Part shown: positions 1-7,525 of the stretch, one piece after another
Numbering within the stretch: position 1 is the stretch's first letter
Layout: each line of letters opens with the position of its first letter
Source: Chloroflexota bacterium
GTDB lineage: Bacteria; Chloroflexota; Limnocylindria; QHBO01
Length of the DNA: 12,071 nucleotides
Reading direction: 5' to 3'
Assembly: GCA_005882055.1 (NCBI GenBank)
Contig: VBGQ01000094.1
Coordinates: 1 to 12,071 of the forward strand
Position numbers and translations under genes: made by a program
Notes under the pieces: generated by a model
Told to the model about the DNA's origin: nothing
The model's database searches: none
Seen by the model: only the letters and a program-made list of their open reading frames with translations

Positions 1-422
1 TAGGCGATGGAGTTGATCTTCAGCGTCCAGATCCCGCCGGTGCCAGTGGGGATGTCGACCATGTCGCGTGGGAAGGAGATCATCGAGACCTTGGTGTGCT
101 TGGCATTCACGCTGAGGACGATGATCGAGTCGGTGAGCTTGCCCATCCCCCGCCGCAAGCGGGAGGGATTCGAATCGTTGCCCAGTACGAGGATGGTGAT
201 CCTCTGTGAGAGCAGGGGGCTTGGCCGTGGGGTCGGAGCCGGCGTGGGGCTGGCGGTCGGCGATGGGCTGAGGGTCGGCGTGGGGCTCGGACTTGGGGTC
301 GCGGGATTCTGCGCGACCGGTCGCGGAGCCAGCAACTGGGTGATCACGAAGACCGCGACGACGACGACCGCGACCGCGCCAACGCCTATGCCGATCCAAC
401 GTTTGGGTGCCCGGGCAAACAT
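1..422 (-). CDS. LytR-CpsA-Psr (LCP) family protein, N-terminal part, cut by window edge
   Basis: LCP proteins are membrane-anchored phosphotransferases that attach polyprenyl-linked glycopolymers to the cell wall or act in envelope biogenesis. The visible 140 codons give a short basic N-terminus (FARAPKR), one membrane segment at about residues 9-31, a Ser/Thr/Pro-rich spacer at about 38-70 made of SPTP-like repeats, and then the start of the catalytic domain. That start reads ITILVLGNDSNPS, then LTDSIIVLSVNAKHTKVSMI, then FPRDMVDIP and KINSIA. The G-N-D strand, the TDS motif and the PRD motif are family hallmarks; the PRD Arg binds the pyrophosphate in characterised members. The C-terminal majority lies outside the window. 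The start taken is ATG at 422. An in-frame ATG at 446 would add eight residues and would overlap the divergent yjbQ start. Neither has a clear ribosome binding site. The frame is open to the window edge with no defect. Confidence 0.9.
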   Translation of the reverse strand, partial: MFARAPKRWIGIGVGAVAVVVVAVFVITQLLAPRPVAQNPATPSPSPTPTLSPSPTASPTPAPTPRPSPLLSQRITILVLGNDSNPSRLRRGMGKLTDSIIVLSVNAKHTKVSMISFPRDMVDIPTGTGGIWTLKINSIA

Positions 423-430
423 CGGGCGGC

Positions 431-449
431 ATGATACCCGGTGCATGCA
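431..449. promoter_or_regulatory. Very short divergent start region between the LCP gene and yjbQ
   Basis: The two divergent start codons are only 22 bases apart (422 leftward, 445 rightward). The self-complementary octamer TGCATGCA at 442-449 carries the rightward ATG and, on the other strand, an alternative in-frame leftward ATG at 446. On the minus strand TATCAT (436-431) resembles a -10 box whose start point would fall almost on the leftward ATG at 422, which would give a leaderless message. No convincing -35 box is visible for it. No Shine-Dalgarno sequence precedes either gene. This assignment is tentative. Confidence 0.3.
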
Positions 450-858
450 ATCCCGCGAGGTGACCGTCCAGACCGGCGGGCGACGCGGCGTCCATGACCT
501 GACCGATGCCTGCGCCGCGTTTCTCGACGACGTCGCGTCCGAGCAGGATGGTCTGTTGCACGTCTTCGTGCCGCACGCCACCGCTGGCCTGGTGGTCATG
601 GAGCTGCGCTCGGGGAGCGACGAGGACCTGATGGAGGCGCTCGATCGGCTGCTGCCCCGTGACGACCGATGGGTCCATCGCCACGGCCCGCGCGGCCACG
701 GCGCCGACCACCTCGTTCCGCTCCTGGCCGCACCCTCGCTCAGCGTACCGGTGCTCGGTGGGCGCATGGCGCTTGGAACCTGGCAGTCGGTCGCCCTCGT
801 CGACCCGAACGAGGAGAAGGGCTCCCGCCAGGTCCGACTCTCGTTCGTCCCGGTGTAG
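445..858 (+). CDS. yjbQ: YjbQ / UPF0047 family protein (secondary thiamine-phosphate synthase-like)
   Basis: This 137-residue protein covers the whole length usual for the UPF0047/YjbQ family. Members form compact trimers; an E. coli member has weak thiamine-phosphate synthase activity, but the true role is unsettled. Family landmarks are present in order. VTVQTGGRRGVHDLTD is at residues 6-21. HATAGLVVME at 44-53 corresponds to the usual H-T-T-x-x-I-x-x-E stretch. A His-rich segment at 78-89 ends in HGADH, where ligand histidines are expected. Then come SLSVPVLGGRMALGTWQSV from about 98 and the basic C-terminal strand RQVRLSFVPV. The ATG at 445 is chosen because it places the conserved first strand at the N-terminus. 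The frame is open further upstream, but that part is antisense to the LCP gene and has no family similarity. The cyclase gene begins 8 bases after the stop, so the two are probably cotranscribed and translationally coupled. Confidence 0.88.
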   Translation: MQSREVTVQTGGRRGVHDLTDACAAFLDDVASEQDGLLHVFVPHATAGLVVMELRSGSDEDLMEALDRLLPRDDRWVHRHGPRGHGADHLVPLLAAPSLSVPVLGGRMALGTWQSVALVDPNEEKGSRQVRLSFVPV

Positions 859-866
859 AGGCGATC

Positions 867-3800
867 GTGGCTGTCGTCTGCCCTTCCTGCGGCGTCGAGA
901 ACCCAGAGCGGGCTCGCTTCTGCCTGAACTGCGCCACCCGGCTTGATGGCGGCGCGACCGACGAGGAGCGCAAGCTCGCGACCGTCCTCTTCGCGGATCT
1001 CGTGGGCTCGACGGCGATGGCGAGCAATCAAGACCCCGAACGCACCCGCCAGGTCCTGAACCGGTTCTACGACGCGATGAGCCAGGAGGTCGAGCGCTAC
1101 GGGGGGACGGTGGAAAAGTTCGCGGGCGACGCGGTGATGGCGGCGTTCGGCGCGCCCGAAGCGCTCGAGGACCACGCGGAGCGTGCCCTGCATGCCGCGC
1201 TCGCCATGCACCAGCGACTCGGCGAGCTGTTCAGCGGAGAGCTGGCGCTGCGGATTGGGATCAACACCGGGGAGGTGCTCGTCGGTCGGCCCAGGGAGGG
1301 CAGCTCGTTCGTGACGGGCGACGTCGTGAACGTCGCGGCCCGGCTGGAGCAGGCTGCACAGGCCGGAGAGACGCTGGCCGGGGAGCGCACCGTGTCCGCC
1401 GCCTCGGGTGCATTCGAGTTCAGCGACCCGACCACGGTCGAAGCGAAGGGCAAACCCGGCGGCATCGTCACTCGCCGCGTGCTGCGGGCGCTCTCGCTCA
1501 TGCGGCCGCGCGGCCTCCGCGGCCTGCCATCGGTCTTCGTGGGTCGCGAACGCGAGTTCGAGCAGCTCCAGGACAGCTACCGCCACGTCATCGGCGCACG
1601 CGAGCCACAGCTGGTATCCATCCTCGGTGACGCCGGGGTCGGCAAGAGCCGGCTGACGCGCGAGCTCTGGTCCTGGCTGGGCACCCGGTCGCCAGAACCG
1701 ATCCTGCGCATCGGCCGGACGCTCTCCTATGGGCAAGGGACGACCTACTGGCCGTTGGGCGAGGTGCTGAAGGAGCACTTCGCGATCTCCGAGGGCGAGG
1801 CACCCGAGGCGATTGCGGCGAAGCTTCGAGATCGTCCCTACCTGGGCCTCACCCTGGGGCTTGCCTCAGATGAGGACCTCCACCCGCTCGTCGCTCGCGA
1901 ACGTCTTCATGACGCGTGGGTCGAGTTCCTCGCAGAGCTGGTCGCGGATCGTCCGGCGGTGATGCTCGTCGAGGACATGCATTGGGCCGATGACCAGCTG
2001 TGCGACCTTATCGACACCCTCGTCGGCCAGGTGTCCGGCCCGCTGCTCGTGCTGGCGACGGCCCGTCCGGAGATGCTCGATCGGCGCCCCGCGTGGGGCG
2101 GCTCATGGGGCCGAACCTCCGCCATCCGGCTCGAAGCGCTTCCGCCAACCGACACCAGCATGCTTCTCAATCGGCTTCTGGAGGCTTCGGTCCCCGATGA
2201 GGTCAGCAACCTCGTCATCGAGCGCGCGGAGGGCAATCCGTTCTTCATCGAGGAGCTGATCGCCACGTTCATCGACCGCGGCGTCGTGCAGCGGAAGAAT
2301 GGATCCTGGGCATTTGCCGAACTTCCGACCCAGTTTGCAGTCCCGGACTCAATCCAGGCCGTTCTGGCCGCCCGCATCGACTTGCTCCCGGCTGCCGAGA
2401 AGGCGGCGCTGCAGGCAGCCGCGGTGATTGGTCGCACCTTCTGGAGCGGCCCCGTCTACGAGCTGGTCGGCGAGCAGCATCCAGATCTCGGCCTGCTCGA
2501 AGAGCGCGAGTTCGTGCGGCGACGCTCGGGGACGTCCCTGCCGGGCGAGCGCGAATACGTGATCAAGCACGCCCTGACCCAGGAGGTGGCGTATCGCACG
2601 CTTCCGAGAGCCACGCGGGCACGGCAGCACGCCGCCTTCGCGACCTGGCTCGAGCACCGGAGTGCCGGGCGGGACGAGCTGGCGCCGTTGCTGGCGCACC
2701 ACTACGCGGAGGCCATTCGGGCGGAAGACCTGGACCTCGCCTGGCCCGGCCAGGACGACACGGTTCGCCAGCTGCGCGCCAGCGCGGTCACCTGGTCACG
2801 TCGGGCGGCGGAGCTGGCGGTAGGCCGCTACGAGATCGATGAGGGCATCGCCCTCCTGCGCCAGGCGGTCGGGCTCGAGCCCGAACCGGCCCAGCAGGCG
2901 GAGCTGTGGTACGCGATCGGCCACGCGAGCGCGTTGAAGTACGACGGAGAGGGCTTCGTCGCGGCCATGGAGAAGGCCCTGGAGCTCGGAGCCGAGGAGG
3001 GATTGGTCTATTCCGAGCTCGCCCACCAGACGATGAGCCGATACGGGATGTGGCAGCGCCAGCTGGACAACGACCTCGTGGAAGCCTGGATCGCTCGTGC
3101 ACTGGCCGCAACAGCCGAAGGATCGCCGGCCCGGGTGAAAGCACTGGCCGCCAATGCCGATTGGCACGAAGATCTCAACAGCGCTCGGGCGGCGCTGGCT
3201 CTCGCCGAGGAGCTTGGCGACGTCGAGCTGCGCTCCACTGGCCTGGGGTCGGTCCAGGGGCTGTTGGCGTTCACCGGTGAGTTCGACGAGGCCATTGAGG
3301 TGGCGGAGGCCCGCGCCCACCTCCTGTCGCAGATCCCCGATCCCGATCAGGTGGCCAATGCGTTATTCATGGATGTGGACCTCTACGCCAATGTCGGCAG
3401 GCTGGTGGATGCGCGCGACACGGTGGAGCGCCTGGAGGAGACCGTCGCCGGCCTGACGCCCCACCATCGCCTGCACGGCGTGGCGATGCGGATGCGCCTG
3501 GAATCCGGGATGGGGAATTGGGCGGGCATCCAATCACTCACGGAAGGGACCGAGGCTGCCGTGGAGGCCAACCTGGCCACTCCCTGTCCGTTCAACGTCG
3601 GCGTGCTGCTCATCAGCGCCTTGGGGATGGTGCACCGCGGCGACGAGGGCTCCGCCACGCGTCTCGTGGCGAAGGCGGAGTCCATCGGGATGATTGGCTA
3701 TCACGACCTGCACGCCGCGAGATGGCTGAACCTGGCGATTGCTCGTAAGGATCACGGCGGCGTCCGACGCACCGTCGACTCCATCCAACAGGAATGGCTG

Positions 3801-4076
3801 ACGCCTGTCGCCTGGGAGCTGTGGGCGGCCCTGTTCGATGGCCTGGCGATGCTCGAAGAGCGCGATCGAATCGAGGCTGAGGGGCCTGTGTGGCTACGGC
3901 CGGACGCCTACGTCGCCCCGTTCGCGGTGCGTGCCCTGGGGATCGCTCGGCGTGACGCTGCACTCCTGGCGGATGCGGCCAACCGGTTTGCCGCCATGGG
4001 CCTCGACTGGCATGCCCAACAGACGCGTGTCGCGCTGAATCAGCTCGGCGGCGCCTCGGCCACGCCACCGGCCTGA
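867..4076 (+). CDS. Zinc ribbon-class III adenylate cyclase-AAA/STAND ATPase-TPR signalling protein
   Basis: This 1069-residue cytoplasmic protein should make cAMP from ATP and seems built as a regulated signalling machine. Residues 5-22 form a zinc ribbon (CPSC and CLNC pairs). Residues 36-205 are a class III cyclase domain with every key residue visible: metal-binding Asp44 (FADLVGST) and Asp88 (KFAGDAVMAAFG), purine-selecting Lys84 and Asp152, and transition-state Asn155 and Arg159 (TGDVVNVAARLE). Lys plus Asp is the adenylate-type pair. An ATPase domain follows from about 221 (FVGRERE), with Walker A GDAGVGKS at 254-261 and Walker B VMLVEDMHWADD ending near 376. The rest, roughly 620-1069, is helical and TPR-like. 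The GTG at 867 is preferred because the zinc ribbon begins four residues later and the site is 8 bases past the yjbQ stop. The in-frame stretch upstream only overlaps yjbQ. No membrane segment is seen, so input must be a cytosolic ligand or partner. Confidence 0.9.
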   Translation: MAVVCPSCGVENPERARFCLNCATRLDGGATDEERKLATVLFADLVGSTAMASNQDPERTRQVLNRFYDAMSQEVERYGGTVEKFAGDAVMAAFGAPEALEDHAERALHAALAMHQRLGELFSGELALRIGINTGEVLVGRPREGSSFVTGDVVNVAARLEQAAQAGETLAGERTVSAASGAFEFSDPTTVEAKGKPGGIVTRRVLRALSLMRPRGLRGLPSVFVGREREFEQLQDSYRHVIGAREPQLVSILGDAGVGKSRLTRELWSWLGTRSPEPILRIGRTLSYGQGTTYWPLGEVLKEHFAISEGEAPEAIAAKLRDRPYLGLTLGLASDEDLHPLVARERLHDAWVEFLAELVADRPAVMLVEDMHWADDQLCDLIDTLVGQVSGPLLVLATARPEMLDRRPAWGGSWGRTSAIRLEALPPTDTSMLLNRLLEASVPDEVSNLVIERAEGNPFFIEELIATFIDRGVVQRKNGSWAFAELPTQFAVPDSIQAVLAARIDLLPAAEKAALQAAAVIGRTFWSGPVYELVGEQHPDLGLLEEREFVRRRSGTSLPGEREYVIKHALTQEVAYRTLPRATRARQHAAFATWLEHRSAGRDELAPLLAHHYAEAIRAEDLDLAWPGQDDTVRQLRASAVTWSRRAAELAVGRYEIDEGIALLRQAVGLEPEPAQQAELWYAIGHASALKYDGEGFVAAMEKALELGAEEGLVYSELAHQTMSRYGMWQRQLDNDLVEAWIARALAATAEGSPARVKALAANADWHEDLNSARAALALAEELGDVELRSTGLGSVQGLLAFTGEFDEAIEVAEARAHLLSQIPDPDQVANALFMDVDLYANVGRLVDARDTVERLEETVAGLTPHHRLHGVAMRMRLESGMGNWAGIQSLTEGTEAAVEANLATPCPFNVGVLLISALGMVHRGDEGSATRLVAKAESIGMIGYHDLHAARWLNLAIARKDHGGVRRTVDSIQQEWLTPVAWELWAALFDGLAMLEERDRIEAEGPVWLRPDAYVAPFAVRALGIARRDAALLADAANRFAAMGLDWHAQQTRVALNQLGGASATPPA

Positions 4077-4103
4077 CGCGGCGACGACAGCCGTCGGAGC
4101 CCT

Positions 4104-6170
4104 TCAGCGCAGCTCGCGAACCTGGCGTTCAACCTCCCCCGGGTCGAACGTCGGAGCGAGGCAGGCATAGCCGCGGCACACATAGGCGGTTGCCCTCCCA
4201 TCCAGGGGCCGCTTGTCGATGAAGAGCGGCCAGTCGGCCGTCGCGTCTCCGGGCCGGAGGCTGGCGATGACCAGGTCCGGCCTGTATGGGAGGAGGGCTG
4301 CCGAGCGGAGCTCCTGGCCGACATCACCCGATGAAGCGGCGACCACGACGTCGATGGGCTCCGCCAGCGATCGGTCGGCCGCGGCCAGCATCCGTCCGAA
4401 GAGCTGCGGCTGGCGATCGAGCGCGCTGCCAACCACGCGCAGGATCGAATGAGCCCGCCGGTAATAGTCCGCATCGCCGGTGACGAGCGCGAGGCGCAGC
4501 AGGAGATCCGCCGCGACCGAGTTGCCGGCAGGGGTGGCGCCGTCGGTCACCGACCGCGGACGCGCCACGATCGCCTCGTGCGCGTCTGAGGTGTCCCAGA
4601 ACGCGCCACCCTGGTCGTCCCAGAAATCGGCGATGGCGCGATCCATGAGCTCGCGGGCAAGGACCAGATCCTCGACACGTCCGAGGGCGGCGTGCAGCGA
4701 CAGGAGTCCGTCGGCAAGACATGCGTAGTCCTCGAGGAACGCCGGCGTGTGTCCGGCCCCGTCGCGTGCGGTGCGCCACAAGGAGCCGTCGGCTCGGAGC
4801 AGCACATGCCGTGCGAACCGGGCGATGCCACCGGCCGCGTCGAGGTAGTCACCCCTTGCCAGAACGCCGCCCGCCTCCGCGAGGGACTTGAGCAGCAACC
4901 CGTTCCAGGCTGCCAGCTGCTTCTCGTCTCGCGCGGGCCTCACCCGCGCCCCGCGCGCATCGAGCAATGCCGAGCGGGCGCGAGCAATGACATCGGGCTC
5001 GGGCGGGGCGCCGACGATTCGAAGGATGGAGCGAACCTCCCAGTTACCGCGTGGTGTGACGTCCCAGTAGTCCACCACCGCGTCGATCTCCGTCGCGGAC
5101 AGCCCCGCCTCGCTGAGGAACGCCCGGAGCTCCCCATCGGTCCAGACGTAGAAACGCCCTTCCTCGCCCTCGCTGTCGGCGTCCAGCGCCGACGCAAACC
5201 CGCCGTCGGGGGTCGCCAGCTCCCGGAGCACGAAATCGAGCGTCGACTCGACGACGGTGCGGTACCGCTCCTCACGGGTCGCCCGATACGCCTCGAGGTA
5301 GGCGTGCGCCAGCTGGGCGTTGTCGTAGAGCATCTTCTCGAAGTGCGGGACGAGCCAGTCCGCATCGGTGCTGTAACGGGCGAAGCCGCCACCAAGCTGG
5401 TCGTGGATTCCGCCACTGGCCATCGCGTCGAGCGTCACCGTCACCATGCGAAGCGTCTCGGGATCCCGGCTGCGGTGCCAGGCCCGCAGGAGGAACCCGA
5501 GCGTCATGGGCGCCGGGAATTTGGGAGCGCCACCGAAGCCACCGTGCACGGGATCGAAACCAGCCGCCAGGCGACGGGCCGCAGCATCCAGGTGGTCACG
5601 CTGCGGGTCCCCGCCGCCGCCAGGCGGAAGGGCAAGCTGCACCTGGAGGTGGCGCGCCAGCACTCCGGCCTGGGTCGTCACCTCCTCACGGCGTGTCCGG
5701 TATGTTTCCGCGATGCCGGCAAGGACCCGGGGGAAGCCAGGGAGACCGTGGCGATCCTCGGGCGGGAAGTAGGTCCCGCCGTAGAACGGCTGCAGATCCG
5801 GCGTCAGGAACACGTTCATGGGCCAGCCGCCCGAGCCGGTCATGGCCTGTACCGCGGCCATGTAGACCTCATCGAGGTCCGGGCGCTCCTCGCGATCCAC
5901 CTTGATCGATACGAAGTCGCGGTTCATGAGCTCGGCGATCGCCGGATCCTCGAAAGACTCCCGCTCCATGACGTGGCACCAGTGGCAGGCTGAATAGCCG
6001 ATGGACAGGAAGATCGGCCTGTCCTCTCGCTTCGCGCGCTCGAGCGCCTCCGAGCCCCAGGGATACCAGTCGACCGGATTGTGGGCGTGCTGCAGCAGGT
6101 ACGGGCTCGTCTCATTGGCGAGCCGGTTCGTATGCCGGTGCGTCCCGTGGGCTTCAGGCGTGGCGTTCAC
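4104..6170 (-). CDS. yyaL: YyaL / DUF255 thioredoxin-domain protein (SPATA20-like)
   Basis: This 688-residue protein has the normal full length of the YyaL/SPATA20 family: an N-terminal thioredoxin-fold DUF255 domain followed by a six-hairpin, N-acylglucosamine 2-epimerase-like region. The biochemical role of the family is not firmly known. Visible landmarks are NRLANETSPYLLQHAHNPVDWYPW at about 15-38 (given as the conserved block), the CHWC redox motif at 62-65, GGWPMNVFLTPDLQPF near 112-127 followed by GGTYFPP, WNGLLLKSLAEAG in the toroid, and a C-terminal VCRGYACLAPT motif. The start is GTG at 6170. It is the only usual start codon between an in-frame stop at 6182-6180 and the conserved N-terminus. 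This codon forms the end of one arm of a 13-bp hairpin, so initiation may be restrained. The gene lies 37 bases after the DUF4232-like gene on the same strand and converges with the cyclase gene over a 27-base gap. Confidence 0.93.
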   Translation of the reverse strand: MNATPEAHGTHRHTNRLANETSPYLLQHAHNPVDWYPWGSEALERAKREDRPIFLSIGYSACHWCHVMERESFEDPAIAELMNRDFVSIKVDREERPDLDEVYMAAVQAMTGSGGWPMNVFLTPDLQPFYGGTYFPPEDRHGLPGFPRVLAGIAETYRTRREEVTTQAGVLARHLQVQLALPPGGGGDPQRDHLDAAARRLAAGFDPVHGGFGGAPKFPAPMTLGFLLRAWHRSRDPETLRMVTVTLDAMASGGIHDQLGGGFARYSTDADWLVPHFEKMLYDNAQLAHAYLEAYRATREERYRTVVESTLDFVLRELATPDGGFASALDADSEGEEGRFYVWTDGELRAFLSEAGLSATEIDAVVDYWDVTPRGNWEVRSILRIVGAPPEPDVIARARSALLDARGARVRPARDEKQLAAWNGLLLKSLAEAGGVLARGDYLDAAGGIARFARHVLLRADGSLWRTARDGAGHTPAFLEDYACLADGLLSLHAALGRVEDLVLARELMDRAIADFWDDQGGAFWDTSDAHEAIVARPRSVTDGATPAGNSVAADLLLRLALVTGDADYYRRAHSILRVVGSALDRQPQLFGRMLAAADRSLAEPIDVVVAASSGDVGQELRSAALLPYRPDLVIASLRPGDATADWPLFIDKRPLDGRATAYVCRGYACLAPTFDPGEVERQVRELR

Positions 6171-6180
6171 GCCTGAAGCC
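6150..6180 (-). promoter_or_regulatory. Perfect 13-bp hairpin enclosing the YyaL start codon
   Basis: On the minus strand GGCTTCAGGCGTG (6180-6168) pairs perfectly with CACGCCTGAAGCC (6162-6150) around the 5-base loop AACGC. The last three bases of the 5' arm are the GTG start codon. The stem is long and GC-rich enough to fold in mRNA and to hide the start and the bases just before it. No U tract follows on either strand, so it is not a classic intrinsic terminator. It could still limit read-through from the sigma-factor operon, and the main alternative reading is translational control of the downstream gene. Confidence 0.7.
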
Positions 6181-6207
6181 TAGCGATGGGCGCGGCTCAG
6201 CGGGAAA

Positions 6208-6927
6208 TCAGCCCTCCGGTGCCCGATCAGACGGCTGGAAGTCCGTACCGCTCAGCGTTGTCGGTTGCTCTTGTCCATTGCACGTGGTGGAGAACGTAAG
6301 GTTCTGATCGTTGGCCGGGACGAGCGGAACCGCCATCGTGTCGCCCGGCAGCGTGAGCTGAAGGGTGATCGGTTGCACGGGCTCCGCGCCACACCAGTTG
6401 CTCCATGTAACCCCGATCTGGAAGGCCTGGCCGGCGCTGACGCGCGTCGTCGTTGCCGCGGTGTGGCCAGTCACCAGCACGACACCATTGGCGTCGCGCA
6501 GGGTCAGCGTCGCCTCGCCGCGGAGCTCGCAGGCCGTCATGCTCGCGAGAGCGCTGGCGAGAACAATCGTCCCGCGCGATCCCATGGCGCCGCCCCATGC
6601 GTCACTGCTCCAGGCGAAGTCGCCCGCACGACAGGCGGTCATGCGCGCCGGGGCCGGCGTTGGGGTCGGCGTGGAGGTCGGGCTGGAACCCGTACCGGTC
6701 GTGCCTGGACCCGGCGCAAACCCGTGGGTGAGGACGACAGCGACGACCGCCCCCGCTGCAACCGCTGCGGCCAGCCCACCAAGGGCGCCGGCGCTCATCA
6801 ACAAGCCACGCCGTCGCGGAACGCGCGCGCGCAGCTCGGCAGCCGTCGCGGGAAGGGCTTCGGGCGAGTACCCGCGCTCGCGGGGTCCAGGCTCTCGCAG
6901 GGCACGCTCGATCCGGTCGCGATTCAT
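6208..6927 (-). CDS. Membrane-anchored DUF4232-like protein, sigma-coupled (candidate anti-sigma or sensor)
   Basis: The 239 residues comprise a charged cytoplasmic N-terminus (about 1-41, rich in Arg and Glu), one membrane segment at about 42-66, a Gly/Ser/Thr/Pro linker to about 95 (STPTPTPAPA), and an outer domain. The outer domain resembles DUF4232. It opens with a Cys (ACRAGDF, Cys99) and has a GAMGSRGTIVL strand, then a second Cys at 133 (TACELRG), LTLRDANGVVL, the TWSNWCG motif and a late Cys (TTCNG). Four cysteines in an exported domain suggest disulfides. The ATG at 6927 overlaps the sigma-factor TGA as ATGA, so translation is coupled. Position and topology suggest it restrains or senses for the sigma factor. 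However, the N-terminal part lacks the His-x3-Cys-x2-Cys signature of zinc-binding anti-sigma domains, so that role is only inferred. Confidence 0.8.
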   Translation of the reverse strand: MNRDRIERALREPGPRERGYSPEALPATAAELRARVPRRRGLLMSAGALGGLAAAVAAGAVVAVVLTHGFAPGPGTTGTGSSPTSTPTPTPAPARMTACRAGDFAWSSDAWGGAMGSRGTIVLASALASMTACELRGEATLTLRDANGVVLVTGHTAATTTRVSAGQAFQIGVTWSNWCGAEPVQPITLQLTLPGDTMAVPLVPANDQNLTFSTTCNGQEQPTTLSGTDFQPSDRAPEG

Positions 6928-7499
6928 TGGTTCGTCTCCCTCTCGCCGGCGAAGCTCTCCCGCAGCGTCTCGAGGGCGCGGCTGACGTGGCTTCGTGCGG
7001 ACACGGCCTGGATTCCCAGGATGGCTCCGATCTCCTCGAAGGGCAGGTCGGCTCGATATCGCAGGTAGACGGCCAGCCGCTGGCGCGCGGGCAATCGCTC
7101 CACCGCATCCCAGACCGCGATCAGGTCCGTGCGGTCCGCCTCTTGCGGTTCACGCCAGGGCCCAAGGCGTTCGGCCAGCGCTCGGACGCGCCGGCGCCAT
7201 CGATGCTGGTCCATGCAGATCCGATACAGGGTCCGGAACGTCCAGGCATCCGGCTGCTCGATCGCCTTGCCCCCTTCGATCGCGGTCCAGAGGCGCAGGA
7301 GCGCCTCCTGCGCGGCGTCGTGGGCCTCTTCATCGGTGAGTCCCAGGTGCCTCGCGAAGCCGAACAGCTCGGGGCCGCGGCGCTGGTGCACGTCGGCCAC
7401 GATGGCCCGATCGATATCGCCGGCCTGGGTATGCGCGGAGGCTGGTGGAAATGCGCCTTCGATGACCGTCACACCCAACTGACGCGGGTGGTGCTCCAA
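6924..7499 (-). CDS. ECF-type RNA polymerase sigma factor
   Basis: This gene encodes an alternative sigma factor of the extracytoplasmic-function group, which directs RNA polymerase to a small stress or envelope regulon. Region 2 spans about residues 42-107: ELFGFARHLGLTDEEAHDAAQEALLRLW, given here as a landmark in two halves around the LTDEEA turn, then DAWTFRTLYRICMDQHRWRRR. Region 4 spans about 127-180: AVERLPARQRLAVYLRY, then the helix-turn-helix LPFEEIGAILGIQAVSARSH and VSRALETLRESF. There is no extra C-terminal domain. The start is uncertain: TTG at 7499 gives 191 residues, and GTG at 7472 gives 182 and also keeps both sigma regions. Neither has a strong ribosome binding site. The start lies 26 bases (or 53) after the ABC transporter stop. 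The stop overlaps the ATG of the membrane protein, a typical sigma/regulator pairing. Confidence 0.9.
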   Translation of the reverse strand: MEHHPRQLGVTVIEGAFPPASAHTQAGDIDRAIVADVHQRRGPELFGFARHLGLTDEEAHDAAQEALLRLWTAIEGGKAIEQPDAWTFRTLYRICMDQHRWRRRVRALAERLGPWREPQEADRTDLIAVWDAVERLPARQRLAVYLRYRADLPFEEIGAILGIQAVSARSHVSRALETLRESFAGERETNQ

Positions 7500-7525
7500 A
7501 CGTTGAACGTGCCCCCGGCCATGAA

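Noticed and set aside
222..310. Tandem-repeat-like GGCGTGGGGCT pattern
   Set aside because: It is explained by the codons of the Ser/Thr/Pro spacer in the LCP protein read on the other strand, not by a DNA repeat element.
7..444. Upstream extension of the yjbQ frame
   Set aside because: It is antisense to the LCP gene. The Val/Gly repeats in it are the mirror image of the LCP Ser/Thr/Pro linker.
669..866. 66-codon upstream extension of the cyclase frame
   Set aside because: It overlaps yjbQ entirely, reads as Arg/Pro-rich low-complexity sequence, and the zinc ribbon begins right after the GTG at 867.
4079..4101. Weak inverted repeat in the gap between the convergent cyclase and YyaL genes
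   Set aside because: Only a 5-bp stem (CGACG/CGTCG) with a 5-base loop and no T run, which is expected often by chance at this GC content.
4692..5993. 433-codon open frame on the plus strand opposite the YyaL gene
   Set aside because: It overlaps the toroid and thioredoxin regions of a well-supported gene, shows no family motifs and has no plausible start signal.
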